DNA of 64,000 nucleotides, taken from positions 1 through 64,000 of the forward strand of contig JACQXX010000028.1 in the NCBI GenBank assembly GCA_016208495.1, in the 5' to 3' direction. The translations under genes and the position numbers were made by a program. The notes beneath the pieces are model-generated. The model saw only the letters and a program-made list of their open reading frames with translations. It searched no databases and was not told the DNA's origin. Positions 33,079 through 41,950 of this stretch are shown here, piece after piece (the stretch's first letter is position 1; each line of letters opens with the position of its first letter). The DNA is from Acidobacteriota bacterium. Lineage in GTDB: Bacteria; Acidobacteriota; Blastocatellia; Chloracidobacteriales; Chloracidobacteriaceae.

Positions 33079-36000
33079 ATGCGATGTCCACACTGCCAAG
33101 CTGACTTTCCATCGGGTCTTACGGTTTGCCCCAAGGATGGGCACATGCTGATGGAACCCAGCAACGAGTCGTTTACCGGGTTTGTGTTTGACGGCAAGTA
33201 TGAACTGTTGCACCAGCTTGGCAGTGGTGGCATGGGGGTGGTGTATCTGGCACAGCAATGTTCCACGGGGAAACAGGTCGCGGTCAAAATCCGCCATCAG
33301 GAGTCAAAAGCCGAACTTGACCGGTTTCAACGCGAAGCACAGGCGGCATCCCTGATGAATCACCCCCATTCGGTGACCATTCTGGATTATGGCATCACGG
33401 CAGATGGGATTTACTACATCGCGATGGAATTGCTCCAAGGGCCAAGTTTGAGTGAGGAACTGGCCGCCAAAGGTTTTTTTTCATTTGACCGAACGCTTGA
33501 GTTCATGCGGCCTGTCGCCCAGGCTCTGAGCGCGGCGCATGCCCTGGGATTGATTCACCGGGACTTAAAACCCTCGAATGTTCTCTTGCACCGGCCATCC
33601 CCTGGGATTGAAATCGTCAAAGTGGTTGATTTTGGGATGGCCAAAATGGATCAGCTTGATCAATCCAGCGCACAACTGACTGGAACCGGGTGGGTTTTGG
33701 GAACCCCCGAGTATATGTCTCCGGAACAATGCCTGGGCCACACGGTTGATGCTCGAACCGACATCTACAGTTTTGGCGTGATGTTGTTTGAGTTGCTCAC
33801 TGGACAATTGCCGTTTCGCGACACGACCATTTCAAATATTCTGCTCAAACAGATCTCAGAGCACCCGCCGTATCTGCGAAAATTCCGTCCTGAACTACCT
33901 GCGTCGCTTGAATCCTTTATCCTCCGCCTGCTCAGTAAATTACCCTCCAGCCGACCTGGAACGCTGTCTGATGTGCTTGCCGAACTTGAGGGGATTTGGA
34001 AAAGATGGCATCAGGAAGCCCAATCCCACACCCAAAGCGACGCCGGCTCTGAAGGTATGGCCGCAGGAGCAGGGCCAACTCCACCGGGTCCATCGGTTGC
34101 TTCTCTTTCATCAACCAATGCCCCAACCCTGGTGGCGACCCTGCTGGATGTGCCAACCGCCTGGGAACTCGATGAACGTGAGACGCTCAGTGGGTGTTAC
34201 CTGCGCACCGCCTTTATTCGCCGCTTTGAAGACTGGCTACTGAAGACTTCGCCGGTGCCTCCGGAAACACCGCTCGGGTGTTTGCTGGTATTGGAGCTGG
34301 TGGGATGGGAAGCCTGGCGAACAACCGCCCAGATTGAAGAGGTTGAGCAGGCACTGCGGGATACCGGACAGATTCTGACCCGAGTTTTTGGCGGCGCCGC
34401 ATTGCTTGGGCGCTATAGTGAATCCCGATGGCTGGTGGCCTTGCCCTGGCCTGAATCTCCCAATCTCAATGCCAAATCACGGATCGAAAACTTTACCCAT
34501 CGATCAGTGCTTGAGTTTCACCGAACGGTGCAGCGCAATCCTTTGCTGGGAATGGCGGCCCGGCTGGTTGTCTCCGCCGGCGGCGTTTTGTTTCGACGCG
34601 GTGAACAGGCACAACCCCTGATCACAATTGCTCTGGAGCGCCTGCAACGGGCTCGAAAAAAAGAGCGGGGCACCGTGATTTTGGAAAATGAACCAACGGT
34701 GTTGCCGGCTGGAAAAGCACTGGAGGCCACATTTCTTAAGTCGCTCCGCACCGGCCCGCTCCCTCAATTAGAGCTTTCCACCGAGACAGAATTCGTCGGT
34801 CTGTTAAAAGAGCATCGTTTTGTTGGCCGAAGTACGGTGATTGAACGGTTGCGGAGTGCTTTTTACCAAAACCTCCGGGATACGGCATATCCAGCCTGGA
34901 TACTTGGAGATCCAGGCAGCGGGAAATCCTATTTATTGGAGCAGTTGGGCGATCAACTTGCGCTCAAGGATGTGTTTATCCGACAGGTGAGGTTTACCCA
35001 GGCTGAGCCAGATGATGGATTGTCAATTTTTTACGAAGCCCTGCGTGATCTGCTCAAACGGCTGGTTGAGGAAGATCCTGACAGCCTGCCCGCCACATTT
35101 GGTACTTTAACCGACCGGGTCCGGGAAGATTTTCTGGATCAAGAGGCTGTTTCACAGGTGATCCTCAACGCTTCAGGTCGCGACCTTCCATTACTGGCTG
35201 AAACACAGAAAATCGAGCAATTTGAGTATTTTACCAGGGTGTTTGGGTTGATTGCGCGGTGTCGTCCGGTGATTTTGTGCGTGGATGATGTGCACTGTGC
35301 TCAACCGACCGGACTGGAGTTTGTGTCCTACCTGTTGCGCCGAACTGGTTCGGAACGGTTTTTTCTGATCCTCACCCTCTGCCGCCCTGAGATTGAACGG
35401 GACGGGAGTCTGGTCAAAGCCTGGTTTCGTCAGATTCAACGCGCCTTTCCTGGCGAATCAATCAGTCTGGCTGATTTTACACTCCATGATGTGCGCCGAT
35501 TGGTTGAGTCAATGGTCTGGCCGTCACAAGTTTGTGAAGAAGCTATTTGCCGGTTAATGCTTGAAACCAAAGGCAATCCCCGATATGTGAAAGAGCTGGT
35601 AACCTTGCTCCACGAAGAGAACCGGCTTGTGTATCAAGCCGACTGCTGGAGACTTTCCTCAGGTACTGATGTTTTGCCAGTGCCGGCCTGTGTGCTTCGG
35701 GATGCAGAGGCTCTGGTTGCCCAGATGGATCCAGAGGCCCAGGATGTGTTGTCCATGGCTGCTTTTATTCACGAACGATTTGCCTTTGATGTGCTTCGTG
35801 AACTGACCCAACTTCCTGAAGGAACACTACTGGAAATTCTGGAAAAAGCCATGGATCGGCAGATACTGGTGGAAGATGAAGAAGTTCAAGATGGCTATCG
35901 TTTTTCCAATCCAGTGGTGGGTCGGATTCTGGCTGGACGACTTGATCAGGAGGACCGCAAAGACCTTCATCGGCGGGTCTGTAAACTGATTGAACCTTAT

Positions 36001-37455
36001 GCCTCAGGCCAGGCAGCCTGGGCGTTTCCGCTGGCCGAACATTCCCTGAAAGCCGGCCAATGGGACGCGGCATTTGAAACCGCACTGCGTGCTGGAAGGG
36101 CGATTTTGCGGAAACCGCATGCCCTGGCGGTTTTATGGTCCAACCAAAGCTATCGAACGGGCCAAATTGCCTTGCATCATCTTGAGCCAGCCTCAACCAG
36201 GACGTTGTCTCCGGGCACTTCATCCCAGGAAACCATCCAGACTTATATCCGCTTTCATCTTGAATATGCTGGTGTTCTGCAAACGCTGGGCATTTTTGAG
36301 GCGGCCACCAACCAGATTGCCGAGGCCGAGGCTCTGGCTGACACCGTGGGCAGTTCGTACGTCCTGGCACTGGTGGCTTTGGGGCGGGGGAGGTTGTATG
36401 AAGATCAGGGGAATCTGCGTCTGGCACTGGATTCAGGCTACCAGGGACTGGCCCGATTTATTCAACAGGAGGATTTAGCAGGAATCCTGATGAGTTTGCT
36501 GCTGGTGGCAGGTATTCACACGCGACTGGCTCACTACGCCCGAGCTTTGGAGCAATGTCAACAGGCGTTGCGGCGAGCCCAGGAGCAATCAAACACAAAC
36601 GCCGAAGCAATGGCGCTCTGCGGAATGGGAATGACCCTTCACCATCAGGGTTGTTATGGCGAGGCGCTCAAACGAGGACACCAGGCGCTTGAACTCAGTC
36701 AGCGTGAACGCGGTCAGCGCGAATGGGTTGCCGCGCGGCAGGCACGCACCTTACTGGGTCACCTGTATCTGGACATGGGGATTTGGACCACGGCGAGAGA
36801 ATTTCTCCAAACCGCGCTGACCAGTGCCCAATGCGGCGGATATCGGTTGAGTGAAATGCACCTGCTGGCTTTGATGGGGCGACTCCACTTTGAACTGGCG
36901 GTGCAGCAGGCACATGGGAAAACCCAGGTGAATCCGATCACAATGAGCCCTGAGGTCGCCGCGGAATTAGCGACCGCGACCGAATACCTTGATCAAGCCT
37001 ATCGCCTGGCGGTTCATCTGAATCACCCTGAAACCCAGGCCCGCACGATGCTGACTCGTGGATATATTTTGGCCTTTAAAGGCAAGCTGGGTCTGGCATT
37101 GGATATTGCCCAGCAGGTGATTTCCTTGATTCGTGAAATGGAACGTCCGGCTCTGGAAGTCCAGGCTTATATTGCACTTGGAAATATTCGATTTCGATTG
37201 GGACAATTTGCGGTTGGAATGTATGACCGGGCACTCACGCTGGCTCGTGAGATTGGTCATCAACGGTTGATGTGGCAGGCACTGAGAGGTTTGGCTGATA
37301 TTGCCCGGTCAGGCGGAGATTTACAGCAGGAAAAAGCCTATTTGCTTCAAGCCAGTGAAATCCTGGTTCAGCTTCAGGCTGGACTTCCAGAAGAATTACA
37401 TCAGTCGGCTTTTGCACGGGAGCGCAATATTTTACAGCAGGTCGTGCCAATGTAG
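33079..37455 (+). CDS. Multidomain Ser/Thr kinase with degenerate GGDEF, STAND-type ATPase and TPR repeats
   Basis: A 1458-residue regulator. Order: zinc knuckle (C3-x2-C6, C17), PknB-type kinase (about 40-310: GSGGMGVVYLA, HRDLKPSN, DFGMAK, GTPEYMSPEQ), low-complexity linker, a region (about 370-570) with the GGDEF-domain layout but RYSESRWLVALP where RYGGDEF-x-VLLP is expected, an AAA/STAND ATPase (Walker A GDPGSGKS near 610, Walker B VILCVDDVH near 730), and about ten TPR-like repeats from about 1040. It probably integrates signals through phosphorylation and assembly. The ATG at 33079 starts at the zinc knuckle; longer starts exist. The stop TAG is formed at the edge of a GGGTTCA array. 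Confidence 0.88.
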   Translation: MRCPHCQADFPSGLTVCPKDGHMLMEPSNESFTGFVFDGKYELLHQLGSGGMGVVYLAQQCSTGKQVAVKIRHQESKAELDRFQREAQAASLMNHPHSVTILDYGITADGIYYIAMELLQGPSLSEELAAKGFFSFDRTLEFMRPVAQALSAAHALGLIHRDLKPSNVLLHRPSPGIEIVKVVDFGMAKMDQLDQSSAQLTGTGWVLGTPEYMSPEQCLGHTVDARTDIYSFGVMLFELLTGQLPFRDTTISNILLKQISEHPPYLRKFRPELPASLESFILRLLSKLPSSRPGTLSDVLAELEGIWKRWHQEAQSHTQSDAGSEGMAAGAGPTPPGPSVASLSSTNAPTLVATLLDVPTAWELDERETLSGCYLRTAFIRRFEDWLLKTSPVPPETPLGCLLVLELVGWEAWRTTAQIEEVEQALRDTGQILTRVFGGAALLGRYSESRWLVALPWPESPNLNAKSRIENFTHRSVLEFHRTVQRNPLLGMAARLVVSAGGVLFRRGEQAQPLITIALERLQRARKKERGTVILENEPTVLPAGKALEATFLKSLRTGPLPQLELSTETEFVGLLKEHRFVGRSTVIERLRSAFYQNLRDTAYPAWILGDPGSGKSYLLEQLGDQLALKDVFIRQVRFTQAEPDDGLSIFYEALRDLLKRLVEEDPDSLPATFGTLTDRVREDFLDQEAVSQVILNASGRDLPLLAETQKIEQFEYFTRVFGLIARCRPVILCVDDVHCAQPTGLEFVSYLLRRTGSERFFLILTLCRPEIERDGSLVKAWFRQIQRAFPGESISLADFTLHDVRRLVESMVWPSQVCEEAICRLMLETKGNPRYVKELVTLLHEENRLVYQADCWRLSSGTDVLPVPACVLRDAEALVAQMDPEAQDVLSMAAFIHERFAFDVLRELTQLPEGTLLEILEKAMDRQILVEDEEVQDGYRFSNPVVGRILAGRLDQEDRKDLHRRVCKLIEPYASGQAAWAFPLAEHSLKAGQWDAAFETALRAGRAILRKPHALAVLWSNQSYRTGQIALHHLEPASTRTLSPGTSSQETIQTYIRFHLEYAGVLQTLGIFEAATNQIAEAEALADTVGSSYVLALVALGRGRLYEDQGNLRLALDSGYQGLARFIQQEDLAGILMSLLLVAGIHTRLAHYARALEQCQQALRRAQEQSNTNAEAMALCGMGMTLHHQGCYGEALKRGHQALELSQRERGQREWVAARQARTLLGHLYLDMGIWTTAREFLQTALTSAQCGGYRLSEMHLLALMGRLHFELAVQQAHGKTQVNPITMSPEVAAELATATEYLDQAYRLAVHLNHPETQARTMLTRGYILAFKGKLGLALDIAQQVISLIREMERPALEVQAYIALGNIRFRLGQFAVGMYDRALTLAREIGHQRLMWQALRGLADIARSGGDLQQEKAYLLQASEILVQLQAGLPEELHQSAFARERNILQQVVPM

Positions 37456-37549
37456 GGTTCAGGGTTCAGGGTTCAGGGTTCAGGGTTCAGGGTTCAGGGT
37501 TCAGGGTTCAGGGTTCAGGGTTCAGGGTTCAGGGTTCAGGGTTCAGGGT
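37455..37549. repeat. GGGTTCA heptamer array, about 13.6 copies
   Basis: Perfect GGGTTCA tandem array on the plus strand starting at the last base of the kinase stop codon. The G3-N4 spacing fits G-quadruplex formation in the sense RNA. It faces a GGGTTCC array of the convergent ompH gene. Frames through it are artefacts. Confidence 0.97.
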
Positions 37550-37703
37550 TTTCGAACCCGAACCGGAAATCATCATCAATTTTGCAATCCGTAAACGACC
37601 TGTCTTAATTCAACCACCACTTCGCGGCGAAACCCCTGACAGGTAACAAGGTTACAAAATGGCAAAGCAAAGTAAAAGAATGACAAAGTGACAAGAGATT
37701 TTT

Positions 37704-38261
37704 TCATCCCTCAGGCTGCATCCCTTCGAAGAACCCGGAACCCGGAACCCGGAACCCGGAACCCGGAACCCGGAACCCGGAACCCGGAACCCGGAACCCG
37801 GAACCCGGAACCCGGAACCCGGAACCCGGCACCCCGTTACTTCTTGCCTGGGAATGTCCGGGACGTAGCGGATCAAGCGCGACGATTGAGCGTTTCCCGA
37901 TGGTTTCTTTGAGATCTTCAACTCTCCGATTATAGTCTTTTTTAGCTTTCTCAAGTTCTTCAACCCGGCGCTGACGGGCCCCTGGCTGAAGATCCTGCAA
38001 CGTGCGGCGAAGGGCTTCTTCATCCAGTTGAAGCTGTTCAGCCAGTTTCTCGAGCTGATCGTTGGCTGGTTTAAATTCACGCTCAAGAATTTCGGTTTGT
38101 TGCCGGAACTCAATGATATTTTCACCAAACTCCAGTGAATTCACAAAAGCGATTTTGGCTTCGGCTTGAGCGGCAGGTTGTTGAGCCTGTGCCTGCGGAG
38201 CACCAAACCCAAGGCTGATAGCCAGGGCAAAAACACACAAAGAAAAACGGAATTTCGACAT
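37704..38261 (-). CDS. ompH: OmpH/Skp-like periplasmic chaperone with repeat-encoded C-terminus
   Basis: A 185-residue reading frame. A signal peptide (about 1-26, ending AQAQ) precedes the OmpH start IAFVNSLEFGENI and a long charged coiled coil (about 55-125). Around residue 140 (VALDPLR) the family sequence stops, and from about 147 the frame reads GFRVPGS units encoded by a GGGTTCC array. Normal OmpH/Skp has a further segment (I..KI...I..VAK..GY..V) that is missing. It may therefore be truncated with a low-complexity tail, or non-functional. It follows bamA at 106 nt, the usual bamA-ompH order. Confidence 0.75.
   Translation of the reverse strand: MSKFRFSLCVFALAISLGFGAPQAQAQQPAAQAEAKIAFVNSLEFGENIIEFRQQTEILEREFKPANDQLEKLAEQLQLDEEALRRTLQDLQPGARQRRVEELEKAKKDYNRRVEDLKETIGKRSIVALDPLRPGHSQARSNGVPGSGFRVPGSGFRVPGSGFRVPGSGFRVPGSGFFEGMQPEG
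37731..37829. repeat. GGGTTCC heptamer array (C-rich on plus strand), about 14 copies
   Basis: Tandem GAACCCG on the plus strand, that is GGGTTCC on the minus strand, lying inside the 3' part of the ompH frame. It is the same unit as at 8970-9056 but in the opposite orientation. Confidence 0.97.
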
Positions 38262-38367
38262 ACTACTTCTTCCAGGGTTAGGGGTTAGCGGATGGGGAAG
38301 GGGGGAAGTGAACCTGTGTCGGCGTGGTCACTGAATCCAACCCCAAACCTCTCAATCCGTTGAATTT

Positions 38368-41340
38368 TTAGAAGGTCCGTCCGACGGTAAACCGGACAGT
38401 GAATTTTTGCTCGATGGCCAGCAAGCGTGGATCTGGCGCACTTGGGTTGAAGACCCGAGCGTTGGGGTTGTATGCAAAGATAAGCCGGAATGGCACCTGG
38501 AGCACCGGCACCTGAACCCGAACTTCAGCTCCCAGTGAAGATCGGAAGTTTCGTCTCAGGCCACCCAGTTCATTGCTCAGCAGGACTTCGCTTCGTGTCA
38601 CCTGATCACCTGAAATTAAGATCGTTCGGAACCCTTCTGGCAGAGCGCCCGGCGGCGTTTCAGGTGTCCGGGAGTCATTGATTTCCTTCTGAGTTGCGAG
38701 TAAACCTCGAGGATTCAAGACTTCGCCAAACGGCGTCAAGGTGGTGGGCAGGGCATTGGAAACCAGATTCTGGTTGTTGAGTTGGCGCAAGTTAAACACT
38801 GTTCCGGCATCGGCAAACATTGCCACCGCGACTGGACCCGCAATTGGAATGCGGTATTCAAGGTTGAGCAGCAGGTTGGTGTCGCCCCCAACCTGAGTAA
38901 ACCGTGGAAAGTTACCTGGATCCTCAAGCAAGTCATCTGTAAAAGTAAATTGTTTGATGACAGATGAGTCAACCCCGCGGATGGTCTGGCCTTCCTTCAG
39001 GATCTTCAGCGTTCGGCCAGTCAGCACGTCAATCACTTTCACATTGGTGGTGGTTCGGTAATTCCGGACCTGAGCCACCGGTGAAATTGACCGGATGTTA
39101 TAGCCACGGATCGTGTTTTCACCTCCCAGGAAGAAGCGGCTGAAAATTGGAATCCCTCCGACAAATGAGAGTGAGTTACTGTCAAATACTTTTCCAAATC
39201 CACTCACGTGTTGAGCCAGAATACGCATTCCAAACACGGCTGGCTGGTCTTTGCCCTGAGCCAGGAAGTTCGTGGATTTAAAGTACTTGTATTCAATCAG
39301 TGGGGAGATTGTCTTCACGTCGCCGCCCAGACCGCTAAAGCTCAAAGCCAGCGAGAGGCTGGTGCCACGGGTTGGATCAAGCGAGCTATTGAGCGTGTTA
39401 TAGACAAATGACGGACTGATTGTGCTCGACGTAATCCCTGGCTGTTCGTAGGTAACCAGCAGGTTGTTGTCCGGGTTGTCGTCGCGGTTGACTGGAGGAT
39501 CAATGACTTTGGTGGAGCTGAACGAGTAGGAAACACCAACCCGTGAGAAACGGGCAAACCGCGAAAAGCGCCGGGTCAGGACCGAAAGCGGAGCGCTCAG
39601 TGAAAGTGAAGCCCCAGTGGTTGACTGGGTAAAGAGCGTTTCACCACTAAGTCCAAACAGGTTGTTTCCGGCATTGACAAGCTGACCTGACGACGCGATG
39701 CCATTCACAAAATTCAACCGGCTGCTAAAGAAGGAAACTCCCAACCCAATTGGTTTTCCAAAGAGATAGGGTTCGCTATATGACAGCACGACGTTGCGCT
39801 GCCGGTTCCCGGCCTGGATGTCAACCGTCACCGACTGGCCATACCCAAACAGGTTGTTGGTTGAATAGGTGATCCCGATAAACGAACCGCCAATCCCCGA
39901 GACACCGCCGGTAAACTGGATTTGCTGGCGGCCTTTTTCTTTGACGCGGAGGTTGATGTCCACTTCTTTATTGCGTTCGTCCGTCTGAATCTGGGCATCT
40001 TCCTTTTTGATTTCTTCAAAGAATCCGAGCTGGTTCAGGCGCAAAAGACTGTATTCCCACAATTCCTGGTTATAGGGTGTGCCTTCGTCAACCAGGAGTT
40101 CACGCCGCAGTACCGTGTCACGGGTGACCGAGTTGCCCAGGAACTCGATGCGTCGAATCGTAAACACTGAGCCTTCAGTCACGTTGAGGGTGAAGTCCAC
40201 CACGCCTTCCGTGGCATCTGGCGCCACCGGTTTAAAGTCCTGACTCAGAGAGGTTTCCGCCTGGATATACCCCTGGCTGCCATAGGCTTTTTTCAGGCGT
40301 TCATACACCCCTTCGCGGATCGTTTTGCCACTGGCAATATCACCTTTTTTCATGCCTGAAACGGCCAGTACCTGCTCTGGGGTAAAGATGGTCGAACCTT
40401 CAACCGACAGGTCACCAAACCGATAGAGAATGCCTTCATCAATCGGGATCGTGATTTTCAACGCGCGGCTGGGTTTGCCAAAGAAAATCCAGCGACTGCG
40501 GACCATTCCGGCTTCTTCGACCTTGGCTTCTCCGATCACTGGTCGCAAATAGCCCCGATCCAGCAAAAACTGACGCACCAGGAGCATATCATTTTCAAAT
40601 TTGCCCGGATCATAGACGTCTTTGCTGGTGAAAATCGTGATCAAACTGGACTGCTTGGTCAGTTTCATCGCGCCTTTCAACTGGCGGTCTGAAAACACCT
40701 TGTTGCCTTCAAAATCAATTTTGGTCACCCGGACACGGGGACCTTCGTCCACGTTGAAGACAATGACCACGGTTGTGGCTGAAATATCTTCGACATCGGC
40801 CTTCACGCTGGCTTCAGGTCGGCCTTTTTCGCTCAGCATGCGTTGCAGTTCTTCTTCGGCACGTCGAACCTTGACCGGATCAAACTGGGAATCTTTGGTC
40901 AGGGAAATGCCTTTTTCGCGATATCGGGTGAGCACATCGCTCAACTGAACCGATTTGAGTCCTTCATATTGAATATCACGAATGATAGGCCGCTCGCGCA
41001 GAACAAACACGATGATGACGCCACCGCGAAAGCCTTCTTCGACCGTCACGCGACTTTCAAATTCATCAAAGAAACCCTCAGACACAATGGCCTGATAGTC
41101 GCGTTCAACCTGATCGCGATTGTAGATATCGCCAGGCTTGGTTGAGACCCGCAACCGGATTGTATCCGTTGGAATTCGACGATTCCCACGAAATTCCACG
41201 TCTTCAACGATACGTTGTTGAGCGGATTCATCTTGTGGGGTAGAAAGGGTTGAGGAAAAGTGGGAGACTGCGGCTTGAACCTGGAGTGGAGTGACGACTC
41301 CCAGTGAAAGAAGTGCCAAGAAAAACCAGCGTATGCGCAT
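38368..41340 (-). CDS. bamA: BamA, outer-membrane protein assembly factor
   Basis: A 990-residue Omp85 protein. Signal peptide (about 1-24, ending VQAA), five POTRA-type modules (about 45-400; IVEDVEFRGNRRIPTDTIRLRV, IIRDIQYEGLKSV, VTKIDFEGNKVFSDRQL, FTIRRIEFLGNSVTRDTVLRREL), then a 16-strand barrel domain with the conserved FFLGGENTIRGYN motif (the RGY/VRGF loop) and the aromatic last strand RFTVGRTF. It inserts beta barrels into the outer membrane. The ATG at 41340 is directly before the signal peptide; earlier in-frame starts exist. ompH lies just downstream. Confidence 0.96.
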   Translation of the reverse strand: MRIRWFFLALLSLGVVTPLQVQAAVSHFSSTLSTPQDESAQQRIVEDVEFRGNRRIPTDTIRLRVSTKPGDIYNRDQVERDYQAIVSEGFFDEFESRVTVEEGFRGGVIIVFVLRERPIIRDIQYEGLKSVQLSDVLTRYREKGISLTKDSQFDPVKVRRAEEELQRMLSEKGRPEASVKADVEDISATTVVIVFNVDEGPRVRVTKIDFEGNKVFSDRQLKGAMKLTKQSSLITIFTSKDVYDPGKFENDMLLVRQFLLDRGYLRPVIGEAKVEEAGMVRSRWIFFGKPSRALKITIPIDEGILYRFGDLSVEGSTIFTPEQVLAVSGMKKGDIASGKTIREGVYERLKKAYGSQGYIQAETSLSQDFKPVAPDATEGVVDFTLNVTEGSVFTIRRIEFLGNSVTRDTVLRRELLVDEGTPYNQELWEYSLLRLNQLGFFEEIKKEDAQIQTDERNKEVDINLRVKEKGRQQIQFTGGVSGIGGSFIGITYSTNNLFGYGQSVTVDIQAGNRQRNVVLSYSEPYLFGKPIGLGVSFFSSRLNFVNGIASSGQLVNAGNNLFGLSGETLFTQSTTGASLSLSAPLSVLTRRFSRFARFSRVGVSYSFSSTKVIDPPVNRDDNPDNNLLVTYEQPGITSSTISPSFVYNTLNSSLDPTRGTSLSLALSFSGLGGDVKTISPLIEYKYFKSTNFLAQGKDQPAVFGMRILAQHVSGFGKVFDSNSLSFVGGIPIFSRFFLGGENTIRGYNIRSISPVAQVRNYRTTTNVKVIDVLTGRTLKILKEGQTIRGVDSSVIKQFTFTDDLLEDPGNFPRFTQVGGDTNLLLNLEYRIPIAGPVAVAMFADAGTVFNLRQLNNQNLVSNALPTTLTPFGEVLNPRGLLATQKEINDSRTPETPPGALPEGFRTILISGDQVTRSEVLLSNELGGLRRNFRSSLGAEVRVQVPVLQVPFRLIFAYNPNARVFNPSAPDPRLLAIEQKFTVRFTVGRTF

Positions 41341-41594
41341 AAAAATAGAGCTGTGTGCCATTTGATCTTGTGCTGCCGTTGCAGTAAACGTTCCTGAGCT
41401 GATTGCCACCGTGAGAGGTGCGGCCAGCAAAAAATGATCAGGATGAAAGTGCTGTTTGATGATGATGGTGGATCTTTGGAATCAAGCCCACCTTTATGAT
41501 TTCGGGTTGTTGAGCGAACAAAGACGCCAGAGTTTACCCAAATGCTGCTGACAATCAAGGGCAAGATGGTTTCAAGCGAACTCCCCGCTCGAAA

Positions 41595-41888
41595 AGAAAA
41601 AAGAAAAAGGAAAAAGGAAAAAGGAAAAACACCGAAAAAACCGTAATCGGGAATCCGCTGCGGAGCTTCAAGTTACTGAAAATGAATTCTTTTAACAAGA
41701 CTGACCGTTGGACAACGACCCGAGCCGCGCCAAATTGATCAGAGAAAATACTGCATTTTCAGAAAATTTGCTTGATGTTGTCCCCTTGCGATTGAGAATT
41801 TCCGATTGTGCACTTCTGTTCAGGTTCACCTAGCTGACGAGTGCTGTTTTTTCCTGTTTTTTCTTTTTCCTTTTTCCTTTTTCCTTAT
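41595..41888. repeat. Inverted AAAAAGG heptamer arrays in the bamA-clpC intergenic region
   Basis: GAAAAAGGAAAAAGGAAAAA-type sequence at about 41595-41629 is matched by inverted CCTTTTTCCTTTTTCC at 41845-41888. About 215 nt of unassigned sequence lies between. The whole 41341-41950 region holds no gene I can support; it must contain the bamA promoter. Confidence 0.8.
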
Positions 41889-41902
41889 TGAGCAAATGCT
41901 TG

Positions 41903-41950
41903 AGTGGTTAGTGGTTAGGAATCAATACCTTCCAAGAACCAGGTACGTTC
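41903..41950. repeat. TTAGTGGTTAG-family block at the clpC 3' end
   Basis: GTGGTTAGTGGTTAGGAATC, AATACCTTCCAAGAACCAGG and a short tail reproduce the unit at the window start, and the block ends directly at the clpC stop codon. Confidence 0.8.

Noticed and set aside
37301-37912. Frames encoding repeated QGSGFRV or NPEPGTR peptides near 37.5 and 37.8 kb
   Set aside because: They arise from heptamer arrays on either strand and, apart from the ompH frame, have no conserved domain.
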